The notes: generated by a model not told the origin, from the sequence alone. 64,000 nt of DNA from Zoogloea sp. (GCA_016720685.1 JADKKC010000007.1:1-64000); one strand, 5' to 3'; counted from the first letter of the stretch, positions 8,304-17,010 are shown. Program-made: numbers and translations.

Positions 8304-8683
8304 CGGCCATCTCCTTGCACAAACACTTCCTTGGCGGCCAACAGTCCATTCAAGGCGGCCGGGAAACCCGCGTAGACGGCCATCTGCATGATGGTCTCGA
8401 CGACTTCCGTTCGCGTCACGCCGACATTGAGCGCGCCCTGAATATGCACCTTGAGCTGTGGCGCCGCGTTGCCCAGCGCGGTCAGCGCGGCGACGACAGC
8501 GATTTCGCGGCTTTTCAGGTCGAGGCCGGGGCGGGAATACACGTCGCCGAAGGGAAACTCGATCAGGTAGCGCGCAAAGTCCGGGGCGATGTCTTCCAGG
8601 CTTTGCACAACGCGCTCGCCGGCCTCGCCGTCTATCTCACGCAGTTTGGCGAGTCCGCGTTCGTAACGGTTCTCGATGTTCAT
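8300..8683 (-). CDS. Carboxymuconolactone decarboxylase (CMD) family protein
   Basis: A protein of about 127 residues, MNIENRYERGLAKLREIDGE to KEVFVQGDGR. The family pattern is clear in FPFGDVYSRPGLDLKSREIA, VVAALTALGN, LKVHIQGALNVGVTRTEVVE and IMQMAVYAGFPAALNGL. Such proteins are small alpha-helical oligomers, either gamma-carboxymuconolactone decarboxylases or AhpD-like. There is no CxxC pair, so an AhpD-type disulfide reductase role is unlikely. I chose the ATG at 8683 because AAGGAC lies upstream; it overlaps the end of merR by about 46 bp. The next gene overlaps by four bases. Confidence 0.8.
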   Translation of the reverse strand: MNIENRYERGLAKLREIDGEAGERVVQSLEDIAPDFARYLIEFPFGDVYSRPGLDLKSREIAVVAALTALGNAAPQLKVHIQGALNVGVTRTEVVETIMQMAVYAGFPAALNGLLAAKEVFVQGDGR

Positions 8684-9086
8684 TAGCATGTCCTTCATCA
8701 GAAATTGAATCCGACGCCAAGGACTGCTCCAACGAGCGGTAATGCTCGATCTTCGCTTGCAAAGCTTCTGCGGATTGGCGCATCGCTTCGATTTCCGCAA
8801 GAACATCCGTCAAATGTTCTTCCAGCATTTGGCGACGATCCGGCACCGTCGAGTCCCCAGCGCCACGTAGCTTCGCAAACGCCTGCATCTTGCCAATAGG
8901 CATATGCGTCGTTCGTAAGCGCAGCAGGAATTCAATCCAAGTCATGTCCGATGCCGCATAGCGGCGTTGCCCCCCGGCCGCACGACCGACAGGGGCAATC
9001 AGCCCAATGCGTTCGTAGTAGCGGAGGGTGTAGGCCGTCAGGCCCGTGCGCTTGGCGACTTCATCAATGCTCAGTTGAGATTCCAT
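8637..9086 (-). CDS. MerR-family transcriptional regulator
   Basis: A 149-residue regulator. The N-terminal winged HTH reads LSIDEVAKRTGLTAYTLRYY followed by ERIGLIAPVGRAAGGQRRYA, and the C-terminal half is a dimerisation coiled coil (RQMLEEHLTDVLAEIEAMRQ). It has none of the cysteines of the metal-sensing subgroup, so it belongs with AdhR/NmlR-like members that respond to organic or carbonyl stress. It is the first gene of a three-gene operon with a CMD-family protein and a propeller protein, and its own promoter has the unusual 19-bp spacer expected for MerR control. Confidence 0.88.
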   Translation of the reverse strand: MESQLSIDEVAKRTGLTAYTLRYYERIGLIAPVGRAAGGQRRYAASDMTWIEFLLRLRTTHMPIGKMQAFAKLRGAGDSTVPDRRQMLEEHLTDVLAEIEAMRQSAEALQAKIEHYRSLEQSLASDSISDEGHANEHREPLRTRTRQTA

Positions 9087-9092
9087 AGGGTG

Positions 9093-9123
9093 ATCCTAGA
9101 AGTTGGAGTGCGCTCTAAGTCAA
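9093..9123 (-). promoter_or_regulatory. MerR-type promoter and operator
   Basis: On the minus strand, TTGACT (9123-9118) and TAGGAT (9098-9093) are separated by 19 bases, the over-long spacer that MerR regulators correct by DNA distortion. Between them lies the near-palindrome TTAGAGCGCACTCCAA (9118-9103), the kind of site bound by AdhR-like regulators. It stands directly in front of the merR start at 9086, so the operon is probably autoregulated. Confidence 0.75.
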
Positions 9124-9402
9124 CAACTATATGCGTACATCGACGCCTGAGCCGCTGCGACGGTGACGGCGCTCTGATTCGGCTGTTGGCCTTCGACACC
9201 GGGCGGAACGCACTGGGGCCGGTGCTGGCTTGCTCATTCCTTGGTCTCGATGATCCACCACATGACACGCGGCAAGGCGCGGCCCGTGCCGAAGGCATAG
9301 ACCGCCGCCATGCGCGGGCGGCCGGTGGTGTGGGTCATGGCATTTTTCCTGTCAGGCGAAACGCCCCTGTTAAAACCGGGGCGCTTGCTTCCGGCGCAGG
9401 TC
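9124..9402. other. Island stretch without a convincing gene
   Basis: Between the merR promoter and the ParB-like remnant. A 34-codon minus-strand frame (9338-9234) has a fair ribosome site (AGGAAAAATGCC) and could be the start of a lost mobile-element gene, but I cannot identify it. Confidence 0.3.
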
Positions 9403-9900
9403 AAGTTCGCGGAAGATGATGCGGGCGTGTACCTCAACGATGCCGCGCTGGTGCATCGCATGGTGCAGACCGTCATGCAGGGCAACCACTACGACCACGA
9501 CTTGCCGCTGGGCGTGCGCCTCACGGTGCAAGACCGGCTGGAAGGCGTGGCCCCGGACTGGCCGGAATCGTCCACTGCCTTGGCGCTGCGCGAACTGCAG
9601 CAGGCATGGGGCGGCAAGCTGCCCGAGGACAGCGCCGAATTATTCTCCGTGTTGCTGGCGATGGAGCAAGGCGAACTGGTCAAGCTGCTGGCTGTGTGTG
9701 TAGCTTCGACGGTGGATGTAGTGACGCCTCGCGCCACGCCGCACCAGCCCGACGAGGAACTGGCGCAGGCCGTGAGCCTCGACATGGCCGCATGGTGGCA
9801 TGCCGACCGTCGAGGGGTATTTCCGGCATGTGCCGAAGGCCGCGATTTTGCAAGCCGTGGGCGAGTACGCGCCGGAGCATGTCACACGGCTGGCGATCCA
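9403..9900 (+). pseudogene. ParB-like partition protein of an integrative element, remnant
   Basis: The plus strand encodes VYLNDAALVHRMVQTVMQGN, DLPLGVRLTVQDRLEGVAPD, LALRELQQAWGGKLPEDSAE and LAMEQGELVKLLAVCVASTV, which resembles the C-terminal part of the long ParB-type proteins carried by integrative conjugative elements. After DMAAWW near 9800 the frame shifts and continues as GYFRHVPKAAILQAVGEYAP then EHVTRLA, and the similarity ends abruptly near 9895. The N-terminal nuclease/partition domain is absent. This looks like a fragment left after deletion of a larger mobile island. The family call is from memory. Confidence 0.5.
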
Positions 9901-10045
9901 GCGAGGCCGAACGGTTGCCCTCGGCGTCGCAGTGCTAGCAGGTCGTGGTTTCAAAACGCGTCATGGTGTGTTTCCGGGCGATTCTCCAGAGAGAATAGCG
10001 TCATGGCGATGAGGTGGATCGTGGGTCGCGCGTAAGCACCTCGTC

Positions 10046-10210
10046 TCATCTGGCACCAACGATCCGAGCCAGCGTTTCTTCCAGCAGGCCCCGATCCGTC
10101 GCACGCTTGGCGTCGGTGCGCTGGGCCAGGTTGTGTAGCTTGCGCCGCACAGCCGGCAAATCGGCCGCATGTGGAAGTCCGATCAGATCGAAGTCCGGCT
10201 GCTGGTCCTA
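10046..10210 (-). pseudogene. C-terminal fragment of an unidentified protein
   Basis: A minus-strand reading frame DQQPDFDLIGLPHAADLPAV followed by RRKLHNLAQRTDAKRATDRG and ending ETLARIVGAR then TGA at 10048-10046. It has coding-like composition but no start; it abuts the truncated integrase at about 10210. I do not recognise the family. It is probably the end of another island gene joined to the integrase by a deletion. Confidence 0.4.
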
Positions 10211-10405
10211 AATGGATCGTAGGAACGCACACGACGGCCCATACCGTCCAATGGTCAGCGTTTCACGCCGGCCGTTGAGACGGTAATCGTAGCGGAAGGT
10301 GACGGTACCGGCGGGCGATACCGTCACGTACATGCCGTCTCGGTCCGAAGCCTTATAAATCTTGGACTTAGGCTTCAGATTGCGCAGTGCGGTGTCGGTA
10401 AGCAT
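10211..10405 (-). pseudogene. Tyrosine-type (P4-like) integrase, N-terminal fragment
   Basis: Starts MLTDTALRNLKPKSKIYKAS and continues DRDGMYVTVSPAGTVTFRYD, YRLNGRRETLTIGRYGP, which is the arm-DNA-binding domain (DUF4102) of P4/CP4-type integrases, including the GRRETLTIGRYGP turn. It ends abruptly at about residue 57; the catalytic domain with the R-H-R-Y residues is missing. It lies 240 bp from the 3' end of guaA, an established integration site for islands with this type of integrase, and is transcribed in the same direction as guaA. Confidence 0.8.
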
Positions 10406-10433
10406 CGAGGTCTTTCCTCCTGTTCGTGACGGC

Positions 10434-10580
10434 TTTTACCGTCAGGGGTCAGGAGACCTGCTGATGCTCGGAAAGCCGCATGAAACAAGCTTTCCCGAGG
10501 AGTGTTTTACCGTCAAAGACCGGTTTGGTCTGGATAGTAAACGGGAGAGTCTTAATCCGGCCCCTGGGATCTACCGTCAC
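10434..10580. repeat. Direct repeats of TTTTACCGTCA, candidate integrase arm-type sites
   Basis: The 11-mer TTTTACCGTCA occurs at 10434-10444 and 10505-10515, with a third partial copy TCTACCGTCA at about 10570-10579, spaced 71 and 65 bp. The stretch lies between the integrase start and the guaA stop, where the arm-type binding sites of a tyrosine integrase are expected. No other gene is visible in 10406-10643. Confidence 0.45.
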
Positions 10581-10643
10581 CTTTACCGCCAACTTGCTCC
10601 GCTTGCTGGCGATAGGTCACGATAGTCCCCGAAGGACCTGATT

Positions 10644-12206
10644 TCACTCCCACTCGATCGTTGCCGGCGGCTTGCCGCTGATGTCGTAAACAACGCGGTT
10701 GATACCCCGGACTTCATTGATGATGCGGTTGCTCACCTTGCCCAGCAGGCTGTGCGGCAGCTCGGCCCAGTGGGCGGTCATGAAGTCGGCGGTTTGCACG
10801 GCGCGCAGGGCCACCACGTATTCGTAGGTGCGGCCGTCGCCCATCACGCCAACGCTCTTTACCGGCAGGAAGACCGCAAAGGCCTGGCTGGTCTTGTCGT
10901 ACCAGTCGGCGGCACGCAGTTCGTCGATGAAGATCGCGTCGGCGCGGCGCAGCAGGTCGGCAAAATCCTGGCGGACTTCGCCGAGGATGCGCACGCCCAG
11001 GCCCGGGCCCGGGAAGGGGTGGCGGTAGACCATTTCCCGCGGCAGGCCGAGCGCCACGCCCAGTTCGCGGACTTCATCCTTGAACAGCTCGCGCAGCGGC
11101 TCGAGCAGCTTGAGGTTGAGGGTATCCGGCAGGCCGCCCACGTTGTGGTGGCTCTTGATGGCGTGGGCCTTGCCGGTCTTGGCGCCGGCAGATTCGATCA
11201 CGTCCGGGTAGATGGTGCCCTGGGCCAGCCACTTGGCGTTGGGCAGCTTGGCCGCTTCGGCCTGGAAGACTTCGACGAACTCGCGGCCGATGATCTTGCG
11301 CTTGGCTTCCGGGTCGGACACGCCGGCCAGGTGGCCCATGAACTGCGCAGTGGCATCCACGTGGATCACCTTGACCCCCAGGTTGCGCGCAAACATCTCC
11401 ATGACCATCTCGCCCTCGTTGAGGCGCAAGAGGCCGTTGTCCACGAACACGCAGGTCAGCTGGTCGCCAATCGCCTTGTGCAGCAGGGCGGCAACCACGG
11501 AAGAATCGACACCGCCGGACAGGCCGAGGATCACCTCGTCGCTGCCCACCTGGGCGCGGACCTTCTCGATGGCTTCGTTCACGTAGTCGGGCATGTTCCA
11601 GTCGTGCTGGCAGCCGCAGATGTCGTGGACGAAACGGGCAATCATCTCCCTGCCCTTGATGGTGTGGGTGACTTCCGGGTGGAACTGCACCGCGTAGAAC
11701 TTGCGCGCCTCGTCGGCCATGGCGGCCAGCGGGGTGGATTCGTTGGAGGCGATGACCTTGAAGCCCGGGGGCAGCTCGGTGACCTTGTCGCCGTGGCTCA
11801 TCCACACATCGAGCAGGCCGTGGCCATCGATGTTGGTCCGGTCCTGGATGTTGCGGAACAGGGCCGAGTGGCCGCGGGCGCGGATTTCGGCGTAACCGAA
11901 CTCGCGTTTGCCGGAGCTTTCCACCTTGCCGCCCAACTGGGCCGCCATGGTTTGCATGCCGTAGCAGATGCCCAGCACCGGCACGCCGATCTCAAAAACA
12001 GCCTGGGGTGCCTTGACCTCTTCGGCGGCATAAACCGAGTTGGGCCCGCCGGACAGGATGATCCCCTGGGGCGCAAAGTTGCGGACGAATTCGTCCGACA
12101 CGTCGTAGGGGTGGATTTCGCAGTACACCTGCTGCTCGCGCACGCGGCGGGCGATGAGCTGGGTGACCTGGGAGCCGAAATCGAGGATCAGGATTTTCTT
12201 GTGCAC
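10644..12206 (-). CDS. guaA: GMP synthase (glutamine-hydrolysing)
   Basis: Makes GMP from XMP, glutamine and ATP in the cytoplasm, the last step of guanine nucleotide synthesis. The 520-residue length is normal. The N-terminal class I glutamine amidotransferase domain shows LILDFGSQVTQLIARRVRE, the nucleophile loop VLGICYGMQT and FHPEVTHT. The synthetase domain has the P-loop LGLSGGVDSSV and the dimerisation end GISGKPPATIEWE. Start is GTG at 12206. guaB, its usual upstream partner, is not adjacent; a degraded pncA-pncB remnant lies upstream. The 3' end is the border of the accessory island. Confidence 0.98.
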   Translation of the reverse strand: MHKKILILDFGSQVTQLIARRVREQQVYCEIHPYDVSDEFVRNFAPQGIILSGGPNSVYAAEEVKAPQAVFEIGVPVLGICYGMQTMAAQLGGKVESSGKREFGYAEIRARGHSALFRNIQDRTNIDGHGLLDVWMSHGDKVTELPPGFKVIASNESTPLAAMADEARKFYAVQFHPEVTHTIKGREMIARFVHDICGCQHDWNMPDYVNEAIEKVRAQVGSDEVILGLSGGVDSSVVAALLHKAIGDQLTCVFVDNGLLRLNEGEMVMEMFARNLGVKVIHVDATAQFMGHLAGVSDPEAKRKIIGREFVEVFQAEAAKLPNAKWLAQGTIYPDVIESAGAKTGKAHAIKSHHNVGGLPDTLNLKLLEPLRELFKDEVRELGVALGLPREMVYRHPFPGPGLGVRILGEVRQDFADLLRRADAIFIDELRAADWYDKTSQAFAVFLPVKSVGVMGDGRTYEYVVALRAVQTADFMTAHWAELPHSLLGKVSNRIINEVRGINRVVYDISGKPPATIEWE

Positions 12207-12320
12207 GGCGGGTTCCGTAGGGTGAAGACGGGAAACCGATAATTATACCGTCACGGGCGCACGGGTGCCCGTTGGCGCGACTTCAGCGTGGGTCTTCAGG
12301 GCGGGGTGGCGACCGATTGA

Positions 12321-12470
12321 TGCGTGCTCAACTCGGTGCTCGACGCGCGCCGGCTGGGCTACGAAGTCGTGCTGCTGCGTGCCGTGCGTGCACTCAATGC
12401 CCAGGCGGGCGACGGTGAGCGGGCGGTGGCAAGGATGCGTGCAGCAGGCGCCCTGGTCTGCGAAGACTGA
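12321..12470 (+). pseudogene. Nicotinamidase (pncA-like), C-terminal remnant
   Basis: Fifty codons without a proper start: CVLNSVLDARRLGYEVVLLR, AVRALNAQAGDGERAVARMR, AAGALVCED then TGA. This is the C-terminal beta-alpha end of nicotinamidase/isochorismatase proteins, including the cysteine of the VC[VA] motif. The N-terminal catalytic part is gone; the preceding 110 bp holds only the guaA start region. The next remnant starts two bases after the stop (TGATCATG), the spacing of an intact pncA-pncB operon. Confidence 0.6.
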
Positions 12471-12472
12471 TC

Positions 12473-12817
12473 ATGGGCCTGAATGCCGAATCCGTTCTGC
12501 TGACGGATCTCTACCAGCTCACCATGCTCCAGGCCTACTACGACCAGGACATGAACGACACCGCGGGGCTTCTGGCCGGCGACACGCTCACGCTCGAAGG
12601 CGACCCCCAGCCCGGGCTCCCGCTTCTGGAACCCGTGATGGCCGCCGGCCGCCGCCTGGCGCCCGCGCCATCGCTGGCCGAAATCCGCGAGCGGCTCGTC
12701 GCGCAACTGGCCGGACTTTCGCCGGCGCAACGCGCTCTGCCCCCGTCCCGCCGTATTCCGTCGAAGTGTGCCCCGCCCTGCACGACCTCGCCTGGCAGGT
12801 GGACCAGCGACGGCTAG
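12473..12817 (+). pseudogene. Nicotinate phosphoribosyltransferase remnant with a large internal deletion
   Basis: The first about 26 residues, SVLLTDLYQLTMLQAYYDQD MNDTA, are the normal N-terminus of nicotinate phosphoribosyltransferase. They are followed directly by its C-terminal tail, GDTLTLEGDPQPGLPLLEPV then AGRRLAPAPSLAEIRERLVA. The catalytic barrel, roughly 300 residues, is missing. Near 12735 the frame also shifts, and the final VPPYSVEVCPALHDLAWQVD is read in another frame. With the pncA fragment this marks a lost nicotinamide salvage operon. Confidence 0.65.
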
Positions 12818-13134
12818 CGCCCGTCACAGCGGAACAAACGCTATCTACAGCACATCCCGGCTCTTGATCGAACCCTCGGCGCATTTTTCCTCTACCTTCA
12901 ACACTAGGTAAAAATCCGCCACACCAGCCGCAATGCCCTGCCACGCGCCCGGTTTCCGCTGCGCTACCCGTGGTAGCGACATATGCGGTGCGATCTTGCC
13001 GTAGCTCGTGACGCCTCGCCCCGGTAAACTCGCGCCCTACCCCAGAATTGCCGCCCGCTCCGCACCGGCACAAGGACTGAACCGCCCACCGACGCCCGGC
13101 CAACCAAGTTATTCTCAAGACTTTAGGTAATAGA
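12818..13134. other. Intergenic stretch upstream of mutS
   Basis: About 300 bp with no convincing gene; presumably holds the mutS promoter. AT content rises just before mutS (AAGTTATTCTCAAGACTTTA). Confidence 0.4.
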
Positions 13135-15732
13135 TTGATCTCAAAAGAAAAAGCGGGTGCTTCGGAAGAGCTGGAAGCGCGCCTCCAGGGCCACACCCCC
13201 ATGATGCAGCAGTACCTCCGCATCAAACACGACCACCCCGACACCCTGCTCTTCTACCGCATGGGCGACTTCTACGAGCTGTTCTTCGAGGACGCCGAGA
13301 AGGCCGCGCGCTTGATGGACATCACGCTGACCACCCGCGGTTCGTCCAACGGGCAGCCGATCAAGATGGCCGGGGTGCCGCACCACGCGGTCGAGCAATA
13401 CCTGGCGCGACTGGTCAAGCTGGGCGAATCCGTGGTGATTGCCGAGCAGGTGGGCGACCCGGGCGCCACCAAGGGGCCGATGGAACGCGCCGTGGCGCGC
13501 ATCGTCACGCCGGGCACGCTCACCGACGCCGCGCTGCTCGACGACAAGGCCGACGCGCCGTTGCTGGCGATAAACCTTCACCGCGGCGTGCTGGGCCTGG
13601 CCTGGCTCAACCTCGCCAATGGTGACTTCCGGGTCATGGAATGCGACGCGCCGCAGCTCGCCGCCCAGTTCGAACGGCTGCGTCCGGCCGAGGTGCTGAT
13701 TCCCGACGGCCTGCGTCTGCCGCTGCTCGAACAACTCTCGCCCACCCTGCGCCGCCTGGCCGACTGGCAGTTCGATGCCGAAACCGCCCGCCGCCTGCTG
13801 ACCACCCACTTTGGCACCCGCGACCTGGCCGGCTTTGGCGCTGACGACATGCCGGTGGCGCTGGCGGCTGCGGCCGCACTTTTCGACTACGCGCGCTCCA
13901 CCCAGCGCCAGGCCCTGGCCCACATCACGGCGCTCACCACCGAGCGCGACAGCGCCTTCCTGCGCCTGGATGCGGCCACCCGGCGCAACCTCGAAATCAC
14001 CGAAACCCTGCGCGGCGAGGCCGCACCCACCCTGCTCTCGCTGCTCGACACCTGCGCGACCAGCATGGGCACGCGCTGGCTGCGCCACGCGCTGCACCAT
14101 CCCCTGTGCGATCGCAGCGCCGCGGGCCATCGCCATGCCGCCGTCGGCGAACTGATGGAAGGTGCGGCGGAAACCGCCCGTCGCGTGCTGCGCGGCGTGT
14201 CCGACATCGAGCGCATCACCGCCCGCGTCGCACTGCGCAGCGCCCGCCCGCGGGATCTCTCCGCCCTGCGCGACAGCATCGGCCGCCTCGCCGAACTGCG
14301 CGCGGCCCTCGGCACGCCGCAGGCACCGCTGCTGGTGCGCATGCTCGAAGAGCTTGCCACGCCCGAGGAATCCCTGGATTTGCTGGTCCGCGCCATCGCC
14401 CCCGAACCCTCCACGGTGCTGCGCGACGGCGGCGTGATCGCCGGGGGTTTCGATGCCGACCTCGACGAGCTGCGCGGCATCCAGACCAACTGCGGCGCTT
14501 TCCTGCTGGAGCTTGAAGCGCGCGAACGCGAACGCACCGGCATCGCCAACCTGAAGGTCGAGTTCAACCGGGTGCATGGCTTCTACATCGAGATCAGTGC
14601 CGCCAACGCCGCCAAGGGCGATCTGCCCGACGACTACCGCCGCCGGCAAACCCTTAAAAACGCCGAGCGCTTCATCACGCCCGAACTCAAGACTTTCGAG
14701 GACAAGGCCCTGTCGGCGCAGGAGCGCGCCCTCGCCCGCGAAAAGCTGCTTTACGAGGAGGTGCTCGAGCGCCTCGCCAGCGACATCCAGCGCTTCCAGC
14801 GCATCGCCCGCGCCTGTGCCGTGCTCGACGGCCTTGCCGCCTTTGCCGAGGCGGCCGCCCGCTTTGGCTATGCGATGCCGAATTTCAGTGACCAGCCCGG
14901 CATCGACATCGTGGCGGGGCGTCACCCGGTGGTTGAGCGCCAGGTGGAAAACTTCATCGCCAACGATTGCCGCCTCGACCCCACGCGCCGCATGCTGCTG
15001 ATTACCGGCCCCAACATGGGCGGTAAATCCACCACCATGCGCCAGGTTGCGCTGATCGTGCTGCTCGCCCACGTGGGCTGCTTCGTGCCGGCCACGGCCG
15101 CACGCATCGGGCCCATCGACGCCATCTTCACCCGCATCGGCGCATCGGACGATCTTGCCTCCGGACGCTCCACCTTCATGGTCGAGATGACCGAAGCCGC
15201 CGCCATCCTGCACGGCGCCACCGACCAGAGCCTGGTGCTGATGGACGAAATCGGCCGCGGCACCTCCACCTTCGACGGCGTGGCGCTCGCGGTGGCCATT
15301 GCGCGCCATCTGCTCGACAAGAACCGCTGCTGGACGCTGTTCGCCACCCATTATTTCGAGCTCACCCGCCTCGCCCAGGATTACCCCGAGTGCGCCAACG
15401 TGCACCTCGACGCCGTCGAGCACAACCACGGCATCGTTTTTCTGCACGCCCTGGAAGAAGGCCCGGCCAGCCAGAGCTACGGGATCGAAGTGGCCGCGCT
15501 GGCCGGCATCCCGGCGGCGGTGGTGCGCGACGCCAAGCGCCGCCTGCGGGCGCTGGAAAACCGCGAAGTGAGCGCCGGCCCCCAGGCCGACCTGTTTGCC
15601 AGCTTGCCGCCGGACGAACCGGAAGCCCCGTCGCACCCGGTGCTGGGCGCACTTTCCGGCATTGATCCTGACGCGCTGACCCCGCGCGAAGCGCTTGAAG
15701 CACTTTATGAACTAAAGCGTCTAAGCAATTGA
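13135..15732 (+). CDS. mutS: DNA mismatch repair protein MutS
   Basis: Recognises mismatches and small loops and recruits MutL; 865 residues is full length. Domain I contains the mismatch-binding FYRMGDFYELFFEDA (the Phe-x-Glu motif), followed by connector, lever and clamp domains, and the C-terminal ATPase with Walker A GPNMGGKST near residue 625, the signature STFMVEMTEAA, Walker B LVLMDEIGRGTSTFDG and the ATH switch FATHYFELTRLA. The frame begins with TTG at 13135 (ISKEKAG...), preceded by only a weak AGG; the next methionines are MMQQYLRIKHD at 13201, which would lose a poorly conserved leader. Not linked to mutL here. Confidence 0.97.
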   Translation: MISKEKAGASEELEARLQGHTPMMQQYLRIKHDHPDTLLFYRMGDFYELFFEDAEKAARLMDITLTTRGSSNGQPIKMAGVPHHAVEQYLARLVKLGESVVIAEQVGDPGATKGPMERAVARIVTPGTLTDAALLDDKADAPLLAINLHRGVLGLAWLNLANGDFRVMECDAPQLAAQFERLRPAEVLIPDGLRLPLLEQLSPTLRRLADWQFDAETARRLLTTHFGTRDLAGFGADDMPVALAAAAALFDYARSTQRQALAHITALTTERDSAFLRLDAATRRNLEITETLRGEAAPTLLSLLDTCATSMGTRWLRHALHHPLCDRSAAGHRHAAVGELMEGAAETARRVLRGVSDIERITARVALRSARPRDLSALRDSIGRLAELRAALGTPQAPLLVRMLEELATPEESLDLLVRAIAPEPSTVLRDGGVIAGGFDADLDELRGIQTNCGAFLLELEARERERTGIANLKVEFNRVHGFYIEISAANAAKGDLPDDYRRRQTLKNAERFITPELKTFEDKALSAQERALAREKLLYEEVLERLASDIQRFQRIARACAVLDGLAAFAEAAARFGYAMPNFSDQPGIDIVAGRHPVVERQVENFIANDCRLDPTRRMLLITGPNMGGKSTTMRQVALIVLLAHVGCFVPATAARIGPIDAIFTRIGASDDLASGRSTFMVEMTEAAAILHGATDQSLVLMDEIGRGTSTFDGVALAVAIARHLLDKNRCWTLFATHYFELTRLAQDYPECANVHLDAVEHNHGIVFLHALEEGPASQSYGIEVAALAGIPAAVVRDAKRRLRALENREVSAGPQADLFASLPPDEPEAPSHPVLGALSGIDPDALTPREALEALYELKRLSN

Positions 15733-15739
15733 TTTTTTA

Positions 15740-16699
15740 ATGCTTAAAAACATCATCGTCTGCTCCACGGCCGTTCTGGCCCTCGTAGCTGTCGCGGCCC
15801 AGGCGGCGGAGCCGTTCAGCTTCGGCGTCTTCGGCGACACGCCCTACAACGGCTTCGAGCGTCGCCACCTGCCGGCGCTCATCGCCGAAATGGACGCCGA
15901 GCCGCTGAAGGTGGTGATCCACGACGGCGATCTCAAGAGTGGCGGCGAGCGCTGCGACGACGCGCTCTTCGACGAGCGCCTGGCGGTGTTCCAGACCAGC
16001 CAGCATCCCTTTGTGTTCGTTCCCGGTGACAACGACTGGACCGACTGCCACAGGAGCAGCAACGGCGCCTACGACCCGCTCGAACGGTTGGACCGACTGC
16101 GCAAGCTGTTCTTCGCCAAGCCGCGGCAAACCCTGGGCCGCTACCCGCTGGCCGTCGAAACCCAGGCCGACGATCCGGCCTTTTCGGGCTGGCCCGAACA
16201 CCAGCGCTGGCAGATCGGCCCGCTGCTGTTCCTTACCCTCAACGTACCGGGCAGCAACAATAATTTTGGCAAGGGCCGCACGCCGGGCGAGGAGTTTTTG
16301 CAGCGCAGTGCAGCCGTCAAAGCCTGGATCGCCGCCGCCTTCACGCGGGCCCGGGCGCTCAGGCTCGAAGGCATCGTGATAATCATGCAGGCCAACCCGG
16401 ACATCGAGGATTTCAGCGCCGGGCGGCCGCGCCGGGGCTATTACGAACTGCTCACGCAACTGCTGACCGAAACGAAGCGCTTCGATGGTCAGGTGCTGCT
16501 GGTGCACGGCGACAGCCACTTCCACCGCGTCGACACGCCCCTGCGCGAGCCTTCCGGCGGGCAGCGGGTGGCAAACTTCACCCGCCTTGAAACCTGGGGC
16601 TCACCCTTCATGGGCTGGGTGAAGGTGGAGGTGACGCCGGGCGAGAAACCGCTGTTCCGTTTCTGGCCCAGGGATTATTCGCCCCGGCAAGGCGATTGA
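15740..16699 (+). CDS. Exported calcineurin-like metallophosphoesterase
   Basis: A 319-residue protein with a signal peptide (MLKNIIVCSTAVLALVAVAA, cleavage after AQA). The metal-ligand pattern of calcineurin-like phosphoesterases is seen as FGVFGDTPYN, VIHDGDLKSGG, FVPGDNDWTDC and, near the end, LLVHGDSHFHR. It should therefore hydrolyse a phosphoester in the periplasm or outside the cell; the substrate is unknown. It begins 7 bp after mutS. Confidence 0.8.
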   Translation: MLKNIIVCSTAVLALVAVAAQAAEPFSFGVFGDTPYNGFERRHLPALIAEMDAEPLKVVIHDGDLKSGGERCDDALFDERLAVFQTSQHPFVFVPGDNDWTDCHRSSNGAYDPLERLDRLRKLFFAKPRQTLGRYPLAVETQADDPAFSGWPEHQRWQIGPLLFLTLNVPGSNNNFGKGRTPGEEFLQRSAAVKAWIAAAFTRARALRLEGIVIIMQANPDIEDFSAGRPRRGYYELLTQLLTETKRFDGQVLLVHGDSHFHRVDTPLREPSGGQRVANFTRLETWGSPFMGWVKVEVTPGEKPLFRFWPRDYSPRQGD

Positions 16700-16707
16700 A
16701 ACCGAAT

Positions 16708-17010
16708 TTATTGCTGCTTGGGACGCATGCGCTCACGCACGCTTTGCAGCGCCAGCCGAACGCTTTCGGCCGCAGCCTCGACACCGTCGGTGGCAACGGC
16801 TTCATGGACCACGTGGTAATGCAGCACCAGCAGGCCACGCAGCTTTTCCCAGGCAATCGGATTGCTGGTGTGGCACAGGCTGCTGTCGCCGCGCAGCACC
16901 GCCTCGGCAACACCCGGCTCAAGCATGTTGATACCGCACAATTGCGCCAGCCGGGCGATCTCCATATCGATGGAAGCCAGTTCCTGGTTGAAGTTCTCGA
17001 AGGTCGACAT
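16708..17010 (-). CDS. Conserved hypothetical protein
   Basis: A 100-residue, probably all-helical cytoplasmic protein (MSTFENFNQELASIDMEIAR ... LALQSVRERMRPKQQ). No signal peptide, membrane segment or known motif. It is convergent with the phosphoesterase, ending 8 bp away. The start at 17010 is preceded by AAGGAAAAGAGCG. Family not recognised. Confidence 0.65.
   Translation of the reverse strand: MSTFENFNQELASIDMEIARLAQLCGINMLEPGVAEAVLRGDSSLCHTSNPIAWEKLRGLLVLHYHVVHEAVATDGVEAAAESVRLALQSVRERMRPKQQ

Noticed and set aside
9234..9338. A 34-codon minus-strand frame with a good ribosome site
   Set aside because: Too short and unidentifiable in a decayed island; described only as part of the stretch.
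10752..12242. A 496-codon open frame antisense to guaA
   Set aside because: Shadow of a high-GC gene; composition is His/Gly/Ala-rich, it has no family features, and guaA is certain.
13141..15636. An 831-codon open frame antisense to mutS
   Set aside because: Same reason: third-position GC leaves the opposite strand open; no recognisable domain.
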